From Gnetum montanum (Eukaryota > Streptophyta > Gnetopsida > Gnetales > Gnetaceae), in the NCBI GenBank assembly GCA_015680685.1, contig MNCI01016577.1:223821-245000 (forward strand): DNA of 21,180 nucleotides, written 5' to 3'. Every line of letters begins with the position of its first letter. Within the stretch, counting starts at the first letter, position 1. Shown here in pieces: positions 1 to 9,600 of this stretch. The notes beneath the pieces were generated by a model, which saw only the letters and a program-made list of their open reading frames with translations, made no database searches and was not told where the DNA came from. Position numbers and translations under genes: made by a program.

Positions 1-378
1 AGAGAAAGAGATAGTTCCACAAGAAAACTAGAAATAGAGCGAGATTCAATGGAAATTAGAGATAAGAGAAAAAGCAAGCAGATTTGTGTAAAGATCTCAA
101 ATATTTAAACAAGGTAAAATGATACGAGTAAATACTTCACAATAAAGCTATCCCCAAATTCAATAACTATGAATTGTTCAAATTTCCAAGGCCCAAATAA
201 GCAATTTCTTCAAGACAATCCTACTATGCTACCAAAAATTGCTGCGTAAACTATCACGTACGAGACTCCATTTTGGCTTGATAATGGATGTCAACAATTG
301 CATTCAATAGAACCTTCAAAAGACTTGACAATTTCTGATTGAAATACCATGGAGATTCACATTAAAGATAAAAAGAAG
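1..378. other. No gene seen
   Basis: AT-rich sequence, purine-rich over the first 90 bases. I see no coding frame, RNA gene or ordered repeat. It lies downstream, in minus-strand terms, of the coding-like patches that begin at 379. Confidence 0.5.
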
Positions 379-2254
379 CTATTCTAGTCCCATCAAAATA
401 CCAAATATTTTCTGAACACTCTTGACTATTGAATCGTTCAACGGCTTGACTACATGCAGAGGCTCTCTTACAACAATCCCAATAGCAGTTCTTATACATT
501 GCACAATAACCAAATTCACTACTAAAATGCTCTTAAGGCTTTCAAACACAAGTGCTTCTATGGAAAAAATTTTAATAGAAATTTTTTTCATGCAATAAGA
601 AACAATAAGAGCAATCTAAAAATCCCAAAATTACTTGCTAAGGATGATACTATCTAAACCACTAGCTAAACAAATTAAACAAAATAAAAATAAAACATAA
701 CTCACAGTACTATGACAAAGAGGCTTTAAGCTTTAAGCCAAAATTCTATGACAGACGAAGTGCTTTAAGCTTCTTAAGAATGCATTTCCCAAGGTCTTCA
801 AAAAATCCATTATCAGAAACTAAAGCAATAGCACAAATCCCATGGCTGCTAAGCTCGATTACAGTAAAAACAATGTCAATATCGCAAGGAAACGTAGAAT
901 TTAAACATGGAGTGACATTGAATCCTCATGAAATGCTATAAGATATGTGAGGAATTTAAAATAGATGAGTTTAGCAATGCCTTTGAATCATAATTCGTCT
1001 TTCAAATGATGTCTGTAAGCTGTTGCAACATTGGCGATGTAGATCCCTTCTTACCTTGTACGGCCATGAATATGCCACATTCCCCAATAAGAGTTTTATA
1101 TTAACCTATGTTGATTTCTTTTTGGAGGTTATTTTATCCATTTTCATGGCCTTGGTAGCATCAATGCAAAGAGGATTTCCCTGGGAAACCCTGTGACGTC
1201 TGATCTTCCGCATGGTCCTTTCTGTGCTAAATGGCGAACCCATTGGAAAATAATCATCGATGACATAGGCACTTTGTAATGTTTAGCTAGATACCTTCAT
1301 ATGGAATACATTATATTCGCCATGAATTCTTCATTCGAGTCATCGCTATAGTTGCTAGGGTTCCTGCCATGGCTATGAATCTCTGATTCACATTCCTCCA
1401 TGAATCCGTCATTGCAGAAAGGGTAATGTAGGTCTGTGTTGTAGCCGCACGGCCTGCGGATCGAACAATGGTGTTGGTAGTAGTATAAGATTTACCTGCA
1501 TATGCACACAGTAGTGCAAATAGTGTCCATGAGTCCAACCAAAGCTAGATCAGCAAGCGAGCCCCACTTTGCCCTGTAGAAATTCAAACCTAGAAACCTC
1601 CATGCCCTCTGCAATTTCGCAGCCGTTAGTTTCTTTAACGTGTGCATTCTCTGCTGGATATGTTAGCTTCGAGTAGGGAAAGTATATGCAGTTTCATTGC
1701 TCCACAAAATTTCACAACTCTAGACATTTTGGAATCCAACGGCACGTTATGTTCAAACTCTTTAGTGACCTTAGCAAGCAAGATGTTTTGTGCAGATGTA
1801 AATGAAGACACACAGATATTGAAAACTTTCACCAATATTCTTATGGGATAGTTCATACAAACATTTGTTCATGATAATCTCTAAAATATTATTGCATTCC
1901 TTGACATTATTAGTAATATGGAAAATATTTTTGTACTTTATCTGCAAACTCAAAATATTTTCTACCACAAAGGAGCATGCTATACGTAGCATCCCACTTC
2001 TCGGTGCCTTCTTTATAATTACTCTGAACATTTTTTCATGCTATTTCAAAATCATCCTCAAATGATTTTCAAGTTTCATATTCCTTGCAATGAATCTTTT
2101 CAAACATCAATAGTAAGGATATTTTTCTTTTATCAGTCTTTAAGCAATTTTCTGAAGGCAACGAAAATAAACCATTTGTATCCAAATGATCAATTCCTGA
2201 AAGTATTTCTAATAATAAAGATTCCTTGCTTGTCAGTTCAATCACCATTGGCAC
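379..2254 (-). pseudogene. Unassigned decayed gene remnant
   Basis: Several minus-strand patches read like protein although none is long. The frame from 2254 passes two in-frame stops and stays protein-like to about 1910, including KWDATYSMLLCGRKYFEF. A shifted frame at 1856-1635 is open for 73 codons (for example SRVVKFCGAMKLHILSLLEA). Patches follow at about 1640-1500, 1450-1300 (acidic, NYSDDSNEEFM), 1256-1093 (basic, RTMRKIRRHRVSQGNP), 886-746 (47 codons from CDIDIVF to a stop) and 591-379. The 1140-1660 stretch is visibly richer in G+C than its surroundings. Possible splice donors, CAG|GTAAAT near 1495 and AAG|GTAAGAAG near 1050, would fit an intron-containing gene. I do not recognise the family; the helical, hydrophobic composition is compatible with a large repeat-type protein, but no function is claimed. 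Chance open frames remain possible. Confidence 0.3.
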
Positions 2255-2982
2255 ATTATTTCTTGTAACCTTCTATTCACTTTCTTTCATATGTGCATCA
2301 TTCCACCAATAATATTATGGTCTCCCTGATATGCATGCCTTTCCTCCTTAACGGCTCCATGCAAGGAATGCTTTAGTTGATGATGTAGACAACTAATGAT
2401 GTTGCTTTGAGGACAATACTCTAGTATACCTAATCCAATTCACTTCATGTTCCAAATAAGATTTAGATAGACGTTTAGAATATTCACAAAAGAGATGGGC
2501 TGGAAGAAGGTGAACATCTTTAGTAGGGATAAGTAATGATCAAAAAATTCTACAGACTTGAGCCACGTAAAAGTTCCAACCTAGTGAATTTTGAGAAGCA
2601 AAATCATATGCTTGTTTCCCATGCTAAGTATCAATTGGATTGATAATCTGAAGAATTAAAATTAGGGTGAATAAATGAAGCCTGTCTCATTACCAAAGAG
2701 AAATTTCAATAGCCCCATTTTCAAACACTGAAAGTAAACAGTTTATATTGCCATATTCTTCTTTTCATCCAATCTTTGTTAGCGAGTAACAGGAATCAAT
2801 ACCTTCATCTTGCCATTTCAATATTTCTATTGAAATATTTTGAAGGTTTCAATCATCTCATATCTCTGTTCCATGAAATGGCCAAAATGTGCCAACACTT
2901 AGTATCTTGGCTTATCACCCTATCCTAAAGCTTGTGTACCTGCTTCCATAGGTGCTTGTTAGTGCACCTACAAACCCATAAC
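2255..2982. other. No gene seen
   Basis: AT-rich, with short frames on both strands and no recognisable protein motif. It separates the unassigned remnant on the left from the HAD-like pseudogene region on the right. Confidence 0.45.
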
Positions 2983-3000
2983 GCTTTCATACATGAAAGC
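2983..3000. repeat. Small hairpin, 8-bp arms
   Basis: GCTTTCAT at 2983-2990 and ATGAAAGC at 2993-3000 are perfect inverted repeats with a 2-nt loop. A smaller pair, AGGTGC and GCACCT, lies just to the left at about 2950-2970. The hairpins sit at the 3' edge of the minus-strand exon series and may mark a boundary of that repeat unit. Confidence 0.5.
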
Positions 3001-3022
3001 ACGTACTTACTCGCTACCTAAT

Positions 3023-3348
3023 ACACATGGTGGGGCACTTGATCCACATCAAGGAGAAACTTGGGATGGCATCCACCTTGGCCACCCTGCTTGGATCCTA
3101 GTGAAGCTTAGAACTTGTTTGTATACAATAAGAAAATAGCATTAGCCATAGAATAAGTGTCAAATTGGTAAAGCAAGAAAAACAAAGAAACATCACAAGC
3201 ATGCTAAGCTCAAGATCTGCCTACTATAGGTAGACCACAATGTCCTTAACTAGACCTTTCATGAAGGTGAACTTGTCAGGCACCTCTACCCATGGCTCCA
3301 TGTGGTAGGTAGAGGTAGAGGTTGGACTATTCGCAAGTATCTCTACAA
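3023..3348 (-). pseudogene. 3' exon remnants, unassigned gene
   Basis: Two coding-like stretches continue the exon series of the larger minus-strand gene. The first begins after a minus-strand acceptor (ATTGCATTGTAG, exon from about 3348) and reads MEPWVEVPDKFTFMKGLVKD and onward in one frame, interrupted by two consecutive TAG codons. The second, about 3120-3026, reads DPSRVAKVDAIPSFSLMWIK in one frame with one TAG before it. No known domain is recognised. The acceptor of the second stretch is weak, so exon limits are approximate. Confidence 0.35.
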
Positions 3349-3441
3349 CTACAATGCAATAACACATTTAGCAATAATCAAGCAACCAAATATGCAAGAG
3401 AAGAAAGAGGGTAGTAATAGATGACAACACAAAGCACATAC

Positions 3442-3663
3442 CTAGTAAGCCCTCAAGTGTGAGAGTGTGGGGATTACCTAACTGCACACCATCAAAAATG
3501 CTATCAAAATCACCTGCATCAGGGTGAAGTAGTTCCTCCTCCTCCAACTATTAGAGGACTTCTATAGCCTCACACTATTCTTCCTCCTATTCCTTTCCCT
3601 CCTCAGTTTGAGGAGGGATCTCCTTTGCCACTACCTCTACTACTGCTCTAGTAATTCTCTCAC
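3442..3663 (-). pseudogene. Glu-rich exon remnant, unassigned gene
   Basis: A single minus-strand frame of about 74 codons is bounded by a splice acceptor (GGAATTAG, AG at 3665-3664) and a donor (CTAG|GTATGTG, GT at 3441-3440). It reads GERITRAVVEVVAKEIPPQ, then a highly acidic Glu-rich tract, then DAGDFDSIFDGVQLGNPHTL. Four in-frame stops occur, all TAG or TAA, in places where Gln would suit the run. The AT-rich stretch just upstream (3787-3666) looks like a plant intron. The acidic tract is low complexity and gives no function. Confidence 0.45.
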
Positions 3664-3788
3664 CTAATTCCAATAATTCACACACATTAACATTTTAACA
3701 CTTAGCATAATATAGCATAGTAAAAAAAATAAACAATAAAAATATAAACACATAAAATGCAAAAATTTATCCAATAACCTATACTAAC

Positions 3789-4826
3789 CTACAACATCCA
3801 TGCATAAGTCATGAAACTTTAGGCAGGTCTTCTTGTTGCCTACCTTTTTGACCTCTTGTGTAGGCTCCTCTATGGGATGTAGCCTCTTAATCTTTGTCTT
3901 AGATGGTTCCACTATCTTGGAAATGTAATTCTTTGCCTTGGCCATGTTCCTAGTACTAGCCAGTGGGGCCTCACCTACACTATCATATAAGTAGTGAGAT
4001 CACCCTAAGTAACCTTTAGTCATTATGGAAAATGACTCACCAATCACCTATGGGGGGTCCTACACTTGTGTGGTAGCAAATAGGTGCTTGATCCATTGAT
4101 TTGAGAGTTATGTGTGGTCCTACACCACCCATCGTCTATCCTCGTGAACCACCAAAAACTCTACAAACCTTCACAAGCATCTTGCGAAGAAGGTGAAGTG
4201 CATATGTGACCTTGCTTGGAGGTTGTGGTGAAACTTGACAATCTCAGCATGTAGGCCATTGGCAATGTGAGAGACCGAGTTGTACCTTGTTCCCTCCTCT
4301 AGTACATCTCTTATCACTCAAGCTTGTTTGACCCCAAGGATTTTTCCTTTGGGAGAGTAGCTTTGGAAACACACAAGCATGGAACAAAGGATAAAGCTAA
4401 TGAAACATAGGCACGTACATGTTCTTAACAAGTATGCTTTTGCAAGATCAAGAAGTTTTAACCCACTCCTCAACATCTCCTCAGTGGTCCACCTCTTTGT
4501 TGGTCTTATCAATGACCAATGGGTCATCAAAGGGGAGGCCAAAGAGGTCTGCAAAAAAGTCATCGATGAGGCCCAAGAACACCCTCACACCACGTACTCA
4601 CGAGTTTCATTGTTGAAGGAATCAATAATAGCAACCATTTTTTCCATTGGAATTCTTGGGCTAAGGGCCAAGAAAAGGTCCATCAACCTAGTTCACATAA
4701 GCCTACTAGTCAACTTTGCTAGGGCCTGGTGGCACAACTAATGTTATGCACCCTCAACATCATCATATTTTATGATGAGGGTAGCCTCAATGCAGCCCAT
4801 AGAAACCATCATGAACTCTACCAAAG
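3789..4826 (-). pseudogene. Large exon remnant of an unassigned plant repeat gene
   Basis: The minus-strand exon starts after a strong acceptor (TTTTTTCTTACATTGTAG, exon from 4826) and ends before a possible donor (GTAG|GTTAGT, GT at 3788-3787). Three frames carry the protein in turn, so at least two frameshifts are present. First LVEFMMVSMGCIEATLIIKY through MEKMVAIIDSFNNETREYVV; then FLGLIDDFFADLFGLPFDD through KLLSQRKNPWGQ; then VRDVLEEGTRYNSVSHIANG, and lastly a Lys-rich tail containing MAKAKNYISKIVEPSKTKIK. TAG and TGA stops interrupt all parts. The 120-codon plus-strand frame at 4379-4741 is its antisense shadow. I do not recognise the family. The mix of a globular region and a basic tail would fit a DNA- or RNA-associated protein, but that is only a guess. 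Confidence 0.5.
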
Positions 4827-4888
4827 CTACAATGTAAGAAAAAATAATGTTAGCATCATGTAAGAGGGCAAGGTAGAAAAATCATGAG

Positions 4889-5176
4889 AGTAAAAGGATG
4901 AATTTCTTATGCGGGATAAATAGTGTGGATGATGGTAGTGGTGGAACCAATGCTTGCTCAATGCTAGGTATACCATCCACCCACTTTGCATCCAACTAGC
5001 TATGGGTTTGACACCTTGCGTAGGCTTTAGGATACCAATGAGGGTACTTTGTCAATTCGAATCCAATCTACCTAATCACCCCCACACAAATGCTCTCATA
5101 GGATGAAAATTCCTAGAAGATAGTGTGAGTTAGGTTTAAGGCCCTCTCCTCATCATGCAAGCTATGCTCACCAATG
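4889..5176 (-). pseudogene. Exon remnant following the HAD-like exon
   Basis: One minus-strand frame stays readable for about 95 codons after an acceptor (CCAATTTTAG, exon from 5176). It contains IGEHSLHDEERALNLTHTIF, then GFELTKYPHWYPKAYARCQT, then AKWVDGIPSIEQALVPP, with three TAG stops. It lies 88 bases beyond the donor of the HAD-like exon, with a short AT-rich intron between, so it is probably the next exon of the same gene. In FCP1-like HAD proteins the domain end would lie about here, but I see no diagnostic motif in this exon. Confidence 0.45.
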
Positions 5177-5263
5177 CTAAAATTGGTGATAAACATGAGT
5201 AATTAGCACCTTAATATGAGTCAATAACTAAAGGAATAATGCAAAAATCATAGGGACACTTAC

Positions 5264-5721
5264 CTTGCTACACAGTACACTATCCCAGGTGGGTTCTGAA
5301 ATAGGATATGCATGCATTGAGAAACAAAGAGAGTGTCGCTCTTGCTATAACAACTGAATGCTAGCATCACCTAGATATTGGAAAAAGGCCTAATGCCCCT
5401 AGGGCCTTAGCCTAAACCCTCTACTTCACCATCATTGGTAGTGGGCTCATCAGACATGAACCTCAAAATGCTTCAGTTCACCCTAGGTAGCAATGTCTCC
5501 ATGATGACACTAGTAGCTTCCTTTGCTAAGTGTAACCACATCATCACATTGAAGTATTGGAGTAGGAATTCTAGGAACTCATGTGCTCCTAGCTGAAACC
5601 ATACCACTTGTTACCCAATTGTATGTCTAGCATGGGTGTGTTTGGAATAGGCTTTCTCATGCAATAAAGGATGCCTATGAGATCCATCACGATGAGGATT
5701 GGCTTCAACAATACCTTGTAA
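5264..5721 (-). pseudogene. FCP1/NIF-type HAD phosphatase-like exon, copy 1
   Basis: FCP1/NIF-type HAD proteins are phosphatases that use an Asp nucleophile. The exon is bounded by a pyrimidine-rich acceptor (TTTTTTGCTTTTGCAG, AG at 5723-5722) and a consensus donor (AAG|GTAAGTG, GT at 5263-5262). It begins with a HAD motif-I-like strand, KPILIVMDLIGILYC, keeping the candidate nucleophile Asp, and after one frameshift continues AHEFLEFLLQYFNVMMWLHL, which resembles the second strand region of plant FCP1-like HAD proteins (hydrophobic strand ending in VW). KEATSVIMETLLPRVN and a TGA follow, then a weaker ISEPTWDSVLCSK end. The exon is alignable by eye to the plus-strand copy at 20640. Frameshift and stops make it non-functional. 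The HAD assignment rests on motif pattern alone; another Rossmann-like fold is possible. Confidence 0.45.
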
Positions 5722-7385
5722 CTGCAAAAGCAAAAAAAAAAAGTGTTAATATACATTGGATGCACAAAAATACATTAAATTACACTTAGAGAAATTAGCA
5801 AAGTTAACATAGGTTAGCATAGAAAATGTGTTTTTAGGGTCCCTTGTGGGCCCCATGAGCATAGGAAATTATTACATACATTTGATGCACCGAGTACTCA
5901 TTGGGGTATAACATTAACATTTTCCTTCACATTCACATGTTATGCATAATCTCAGTTTGCATATTTTAGCAGTTTGGCATGTTCAATTTAAAAGTTTAGC
6001 ATTTTGAAAAATATCTAGTACACTTTACATTTTTTTTACATGTGGCATGCTAGCACTTGCATTCTCACATTTGGCATTTTATTTTACACAGAAAATTATT
6101 CATTTCTTACACATAAAAAATTTTCAAATTTTTTCTAACTCTAGGCAGCATAGCCTAGGGTGTTCATGAAAAAATTCTAACTGTAGGTTACCCCTCCCTG
6201 GGAGCATAACCTAGGTAAATAAAAATTTTTCTAATTGTCAGCTATGCTCCCCAGGGAGCGTAGCCCCCAAAAATCATCAAAATTTTTCTAACTATTAGCT
6301 ATGCTCCCTAGGGAGCATAGCCTCAAAACATAGAAAATCAACAAAAAAATTCTAATGGTTGGGAGCATAGCCCCAAAACACCCAAAGAAAAAAAAATTTA
6401 AAAAACAAAAAAAAAAACTAACTACAGCTCCCACTACTGCATTGTATCCTCACCCTAGGCACCATGCCTGCTTCATGGCACCACCCAACCCTGTCGTGCC
6501 CTAACATCTAATGCTAAAGTACTTGTCATGGTTGCAACTTGTCATTGTTCTCCTTTTCCCCTTGCTTCCTCACTACAGTTGTCACCCCCATGGCCACATG
6601 CTTTGCCTTGCCCTAGTCTCAAGCCCAACAAAACACTTGTCTTCCCTAGTGTTGTGTTTCCTACAACCTTCTTGTTTCTTTTCTTTGGCCTGCAACTGCC
6701 CTATGAGGTATGCTAACCCCACATCTCCCCATACTTTCCTTGTCCCTAGCCTTGTAGGTGATGATCCTAGGATTGTCAGCAAACCCTAATTCCTCCACCT
6801 ACATAGTTACAAAAAAGGAAGAGGATGAGGGAGTCACATTGCCCCTCATTCCCAAGTCACAGTCACCCTAGTTGTGGCCATAAAACCCTTATTTTTGCTC
6901 TTCTCCCATTAAAAAAAAGTGTAAAGCACAAAGAATGAAACCTTTGCTTCCATGCACAGCCATACCCTACCACCATTGTGGGACAAGAGGAACACTTCTT
7001 GGCCATTCCCTAGTGATGCAACACAACACAAAAGAGAAAGAAAACATGCAAAAGAAAACATACTACTCATAAACACACCCTCCATTCCTAGCTATGGTGG
7101 CCATTGCAGCCATGGTGATGATAGTCCCTACCAAGGCAAGATACCCCAAGATCGAAACCCCAACATAAAGCAAAAGAAAATACAAAAAAAAAGAAACTAT
7201 TCAAGAGAGTAGAGCATAGAAGGGTACCTAGCTGATGGTGGCTCCCTTCATTCCTCCATGTGTACCTAGGGAAAACATCTTAGTGCTTTCTATTTGTCAT
7301 CCATGTTGATGAGTCTAAGGTGTTGATGTGGTGCATCATGTTGATTGCTACACTCTGGCTATCACACTCTAGTTGCTAAACTCCA
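5722..7385. other. Region without a clear gene between HAD-like exon and pol
   Basis: The stretch is AT-rich with A and T homopolymers near 5731-5742, 6390-6420 and 6910, plus a tandem palindromic repeat at 6131-6370. By position it should hold intron 1 and the first exon of the minus-strand HAD-like gene. A minus-strand ATG near 7017 (MAKKCSSCPTMVVGYG) is open for about 34 codons, but it does not convincingly match the first-exon candidate at 19600. The 92-codon plus-strand frame from 6511 has no motif. No gag or protease remnant of the plus-strand retroelement is seen. Confidence 0.4.
6131..6370. repeat. Tandem repeat, about 55-60 bp, with palindromic cores
   Basis: Five degenerate units start near 6131, 6174, 6228, 6285 and 6348. 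Each begins TTCTAA(C/T) and ends AGCATAGCC or a variant, with A/T-rich spacers. The best core, 6298-6321, is a perfect 24-bp palindrome (GCTATGCTCCCT followed by its reverse complement), and 6241-6264 is a near-palindrome. Similar GCTATGCT/AGCATAGC words recur in the 12.95-13.78 kb array and near 20.53-20.60 kb. Confidence 0.75.
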
Positions 7386-8438
7386 TTGAGAAAAGTTCAG
7401 TATCTTCACTCACCTCTAATCCTCACCAAATCTCATCATGACCTCACACGATGTGTTGATATCGAATGCCTTGACCTTGAGCCCATGGCCTATGATGAAT
7501 ACATAACATTTGTAGAGGCATCTCTAGATTGGTCAGATCATCTAGTTAAAGCTCTAGATCTAGAGGTAGGTGACATCACTAAGGATCTCCTTGTTTAAGT
7601 CCCTATAGCAACACTTAGTGGCAAGGTGAAAACATTGAAACTTAGTTCCTTGTTAGAGCCAAAACACACCAAGAGCATCACCAAAGTCCTTAATGATAAC
7701 ATCAAGTTTTTTACATGGTCTTATGAAGACATGATAGGACTAGATCCTTACATAGTGCAACACAATATAATCCTCAATCCTCATGTAAAACTAGTTAAGC
7801 AAAAATCCTGCAAGGTTAGGCTTGAGGTGGCATTGGCAATTTGCAATGAAATAACCAAGCTTTACAAAGCTAGTTTCATCTAGGTAGTTGACTACATAGA
7901 TTAGGTCTCCAACATCATGGTTGCACCCAAGAAAAATAGAAGCATATACATTTACATAGACTTCTGGGACCTAAACAAGGCAAACATTAAAGATAATTTT
8001 TCATTTCCTAGTATTGATCAACTAGTCAGTACTACGGCTTATCATGCATTTTTATCCTTTTTTGATAGGTTCTTTGGTTACAACTAGCTTCAGATCAACC
8101 CAGAGCACTAGCTTAGTACTACCTTGATGATCCCTTGGGGTATGTTTTGCTATACAATGATGTCTTTCAGACTAAAGATCATAGCAACAACCTATCAATG
8201 TGCCATGATGTACATTTTTAGTGACTACTTGTTAGATTTTCTCAATGACTATATTGATGAAATAGTAGTTAAGTCCAAGGTGGCACACAATCATGTAGAT
8301 GACTTAGACTATGTACTCAAATATTGCCTAGGACATTACCTTAGATTGAATCCTAAGAAGTATGTCTTCAGCACGAAAAATGGGTCACATGGTAGGTTTT
8401 GTAGTATCAAAAGTAGGTGTATGTGTAGACCTCAATAA
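7386..8438 (+). pseudogene. pol: Ty3/gypsy pol fragment: linker and reverse transcriptase
   Basis: Reverse transcriptase of a Ty3/gypsy retrotransposon, which copies element RNA into DNA. The block 7386-7598 matches the pre-RT linker of the minus-strand copy (SLDWSDHLVKALDLE against SLDWPKHLVQALDLE). 7626-7883 carries the gypsy sequence ahead of the RT palm, with DMIGLDPYIVQHNI. The palm follows with VAPKKN, SFPSIDQLV, IPWGMFCYTMMSF and NDYIDEIVVKSK. The catalytic YxDD is changed to YIDE at 8250-8261, so the second metal-binding Asp is lost. Stops at 7596, 7881 and several between 7900 and 8120, plus a frameshift near 8380, break it. Gag and protease are not seen upstream. Confidence 0.85.
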
Positions 8439-9600
8439 GGTTAAGGCCATCATCAACTTAGCACCATTAGCTAACCTTAAGAAGCTACATGGGTTACAAG
8501 GTAGATTGCAATTCATTAATAGGTTTATCACATAGTTGATTAAGTTGTAGCCCATGTAACATCTACTTAAAAAGGGATCCACTTTAAGAGAACCACTCAA
8601 TGCCAAAAGGAATTTGACAACCATAAACAGGAGCTGGCTCAACTTCCTACAGTCTACCCTCCACAAGGAGATAAACCATTCTGCATTTACCTTGCAACCT
8701 TTGACATGTCCATTGCCTTTCTACTTTACCAAAAGTGAAACAATGGCTTAGAGGTCCCTATATACTACCTAAGACATGCGTTAGTGCTCCATGAAGCCAA
8801 ATAAAATGATGTGGAGAAGAACTACCTTGTCTTAGTCTTTGCAATTAAGAAGTGGAGGCACTATGTTTACCATAGCTAGGTAAACATTATCTGCAAGAGC
8901 AATGTACTTAGAGCAATCATCATGAACATTTATGAAAGTAGTCAAATTGCATGGTGTAAAGAAATAACCATAGATTTTAACCTGCACTACATAGCACAAG
9001 TGTCAACCAAAGGTCAAGCAATAGCCACACCACTCATGGCTTCACTCATAGACAATAAATCAATGATAGATCTAGAATTTTTAGATAAGCATGTTAGTAG
9101 TATAGGCCAAGTTCCTGACAACTTTGAGGAAATCTTACACTTGAATGGTGCTTCATCCTCTTAAGGGGATAGTGCCACTATCATAATCATGTTTCCCTCT
9201 AGGGAGATCTAATCCTTTGCTTATCACTTTGCATTTCCTTACACTAACAACGTGGCAAAGTATGAAGGTCTTCTTAGGGGCATCTTAGCAACCTATGACC
9301 TAGGAATCTAGAACCTAGTAGTTTGACATGATTCATAGTTATTTGTTAACCAAGTTACAAAGGTTTACACTTACAAAGCACAACATTTACAACCTTACTA
9401 CAACTTGGCAAAGCGCTTGCTCAAGCAATTTGCAACTGCAGATATCCAATGCATTCCTCGTAATGAGAATGCCATTGCCGATGCATCAACTATGTTAGCC
9501 TTAAGCATTACATCTAACATATTTCATGCCTTGCCCACTTTAGTAACGGATTGCATTGAACCTATTACACCAAATTACAATGGTTTTGGTCATGATTTAC
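8439..9600 (+). pseudogene. pol: Ty3/gypsy pol fragment: two RNase H domains, no integrase
   Basis: The first part (8400-8560) is the RT thumb/connection (VVSKVGVCVDLNKVKAII, LKKLHGLQGRL). A degenerate RNase H follows at about 8660-8900 (FCIYLATFDMSIAFLLYQK, LVLVFAIKKWRHY). A second RNase H runs from about 9130 to 9510 (LHLNGASSS, YTNNVAKYEGLLRG, HDS, CIPRNENAIADAS). Two RNase H domains in this order are known from the plant Tat lineage. In the second domain the first catalytic Asp is Asn (LHLNGA) and the Glu of AEY is Lys (AKY), while two later Asp remain. Homology to the other copy fades near 9590, where integrase should begin; none is found before the LTR, which points to a deletion. Confidence 0.8.

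Noticed and set aside
1910-2070. Weak resemblance of KWDATYSMLL to a DNA-repair protein of the FANCD2 type
   Set aside because: Based on a short stretch recalled only vaguely; the following patches do not match the expected C-terminal part, so no name is given.
4379-4741. 120-codon plus-strand open frame
   Set aside because: It lies antisense to the minus-strand exon at 3789-4826, whose frames are more protein-like and sit between splice signals; the plus frame has no motif.
6511-6789. 92-codon plus-strand open frame rich in Leu, Pro and Ser
   Set aside because: Low-complexity translation of CT-rich DNA with no known domain and overlapping frames on both strands.
5722-7385. Search for gag, protease or a 5' LTR of the plus-strand element
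   Set aside because: No zinc-knuckle CCHC motif, no protease Asp motif and no copy of the TGAAACATCC LTR start were seen.
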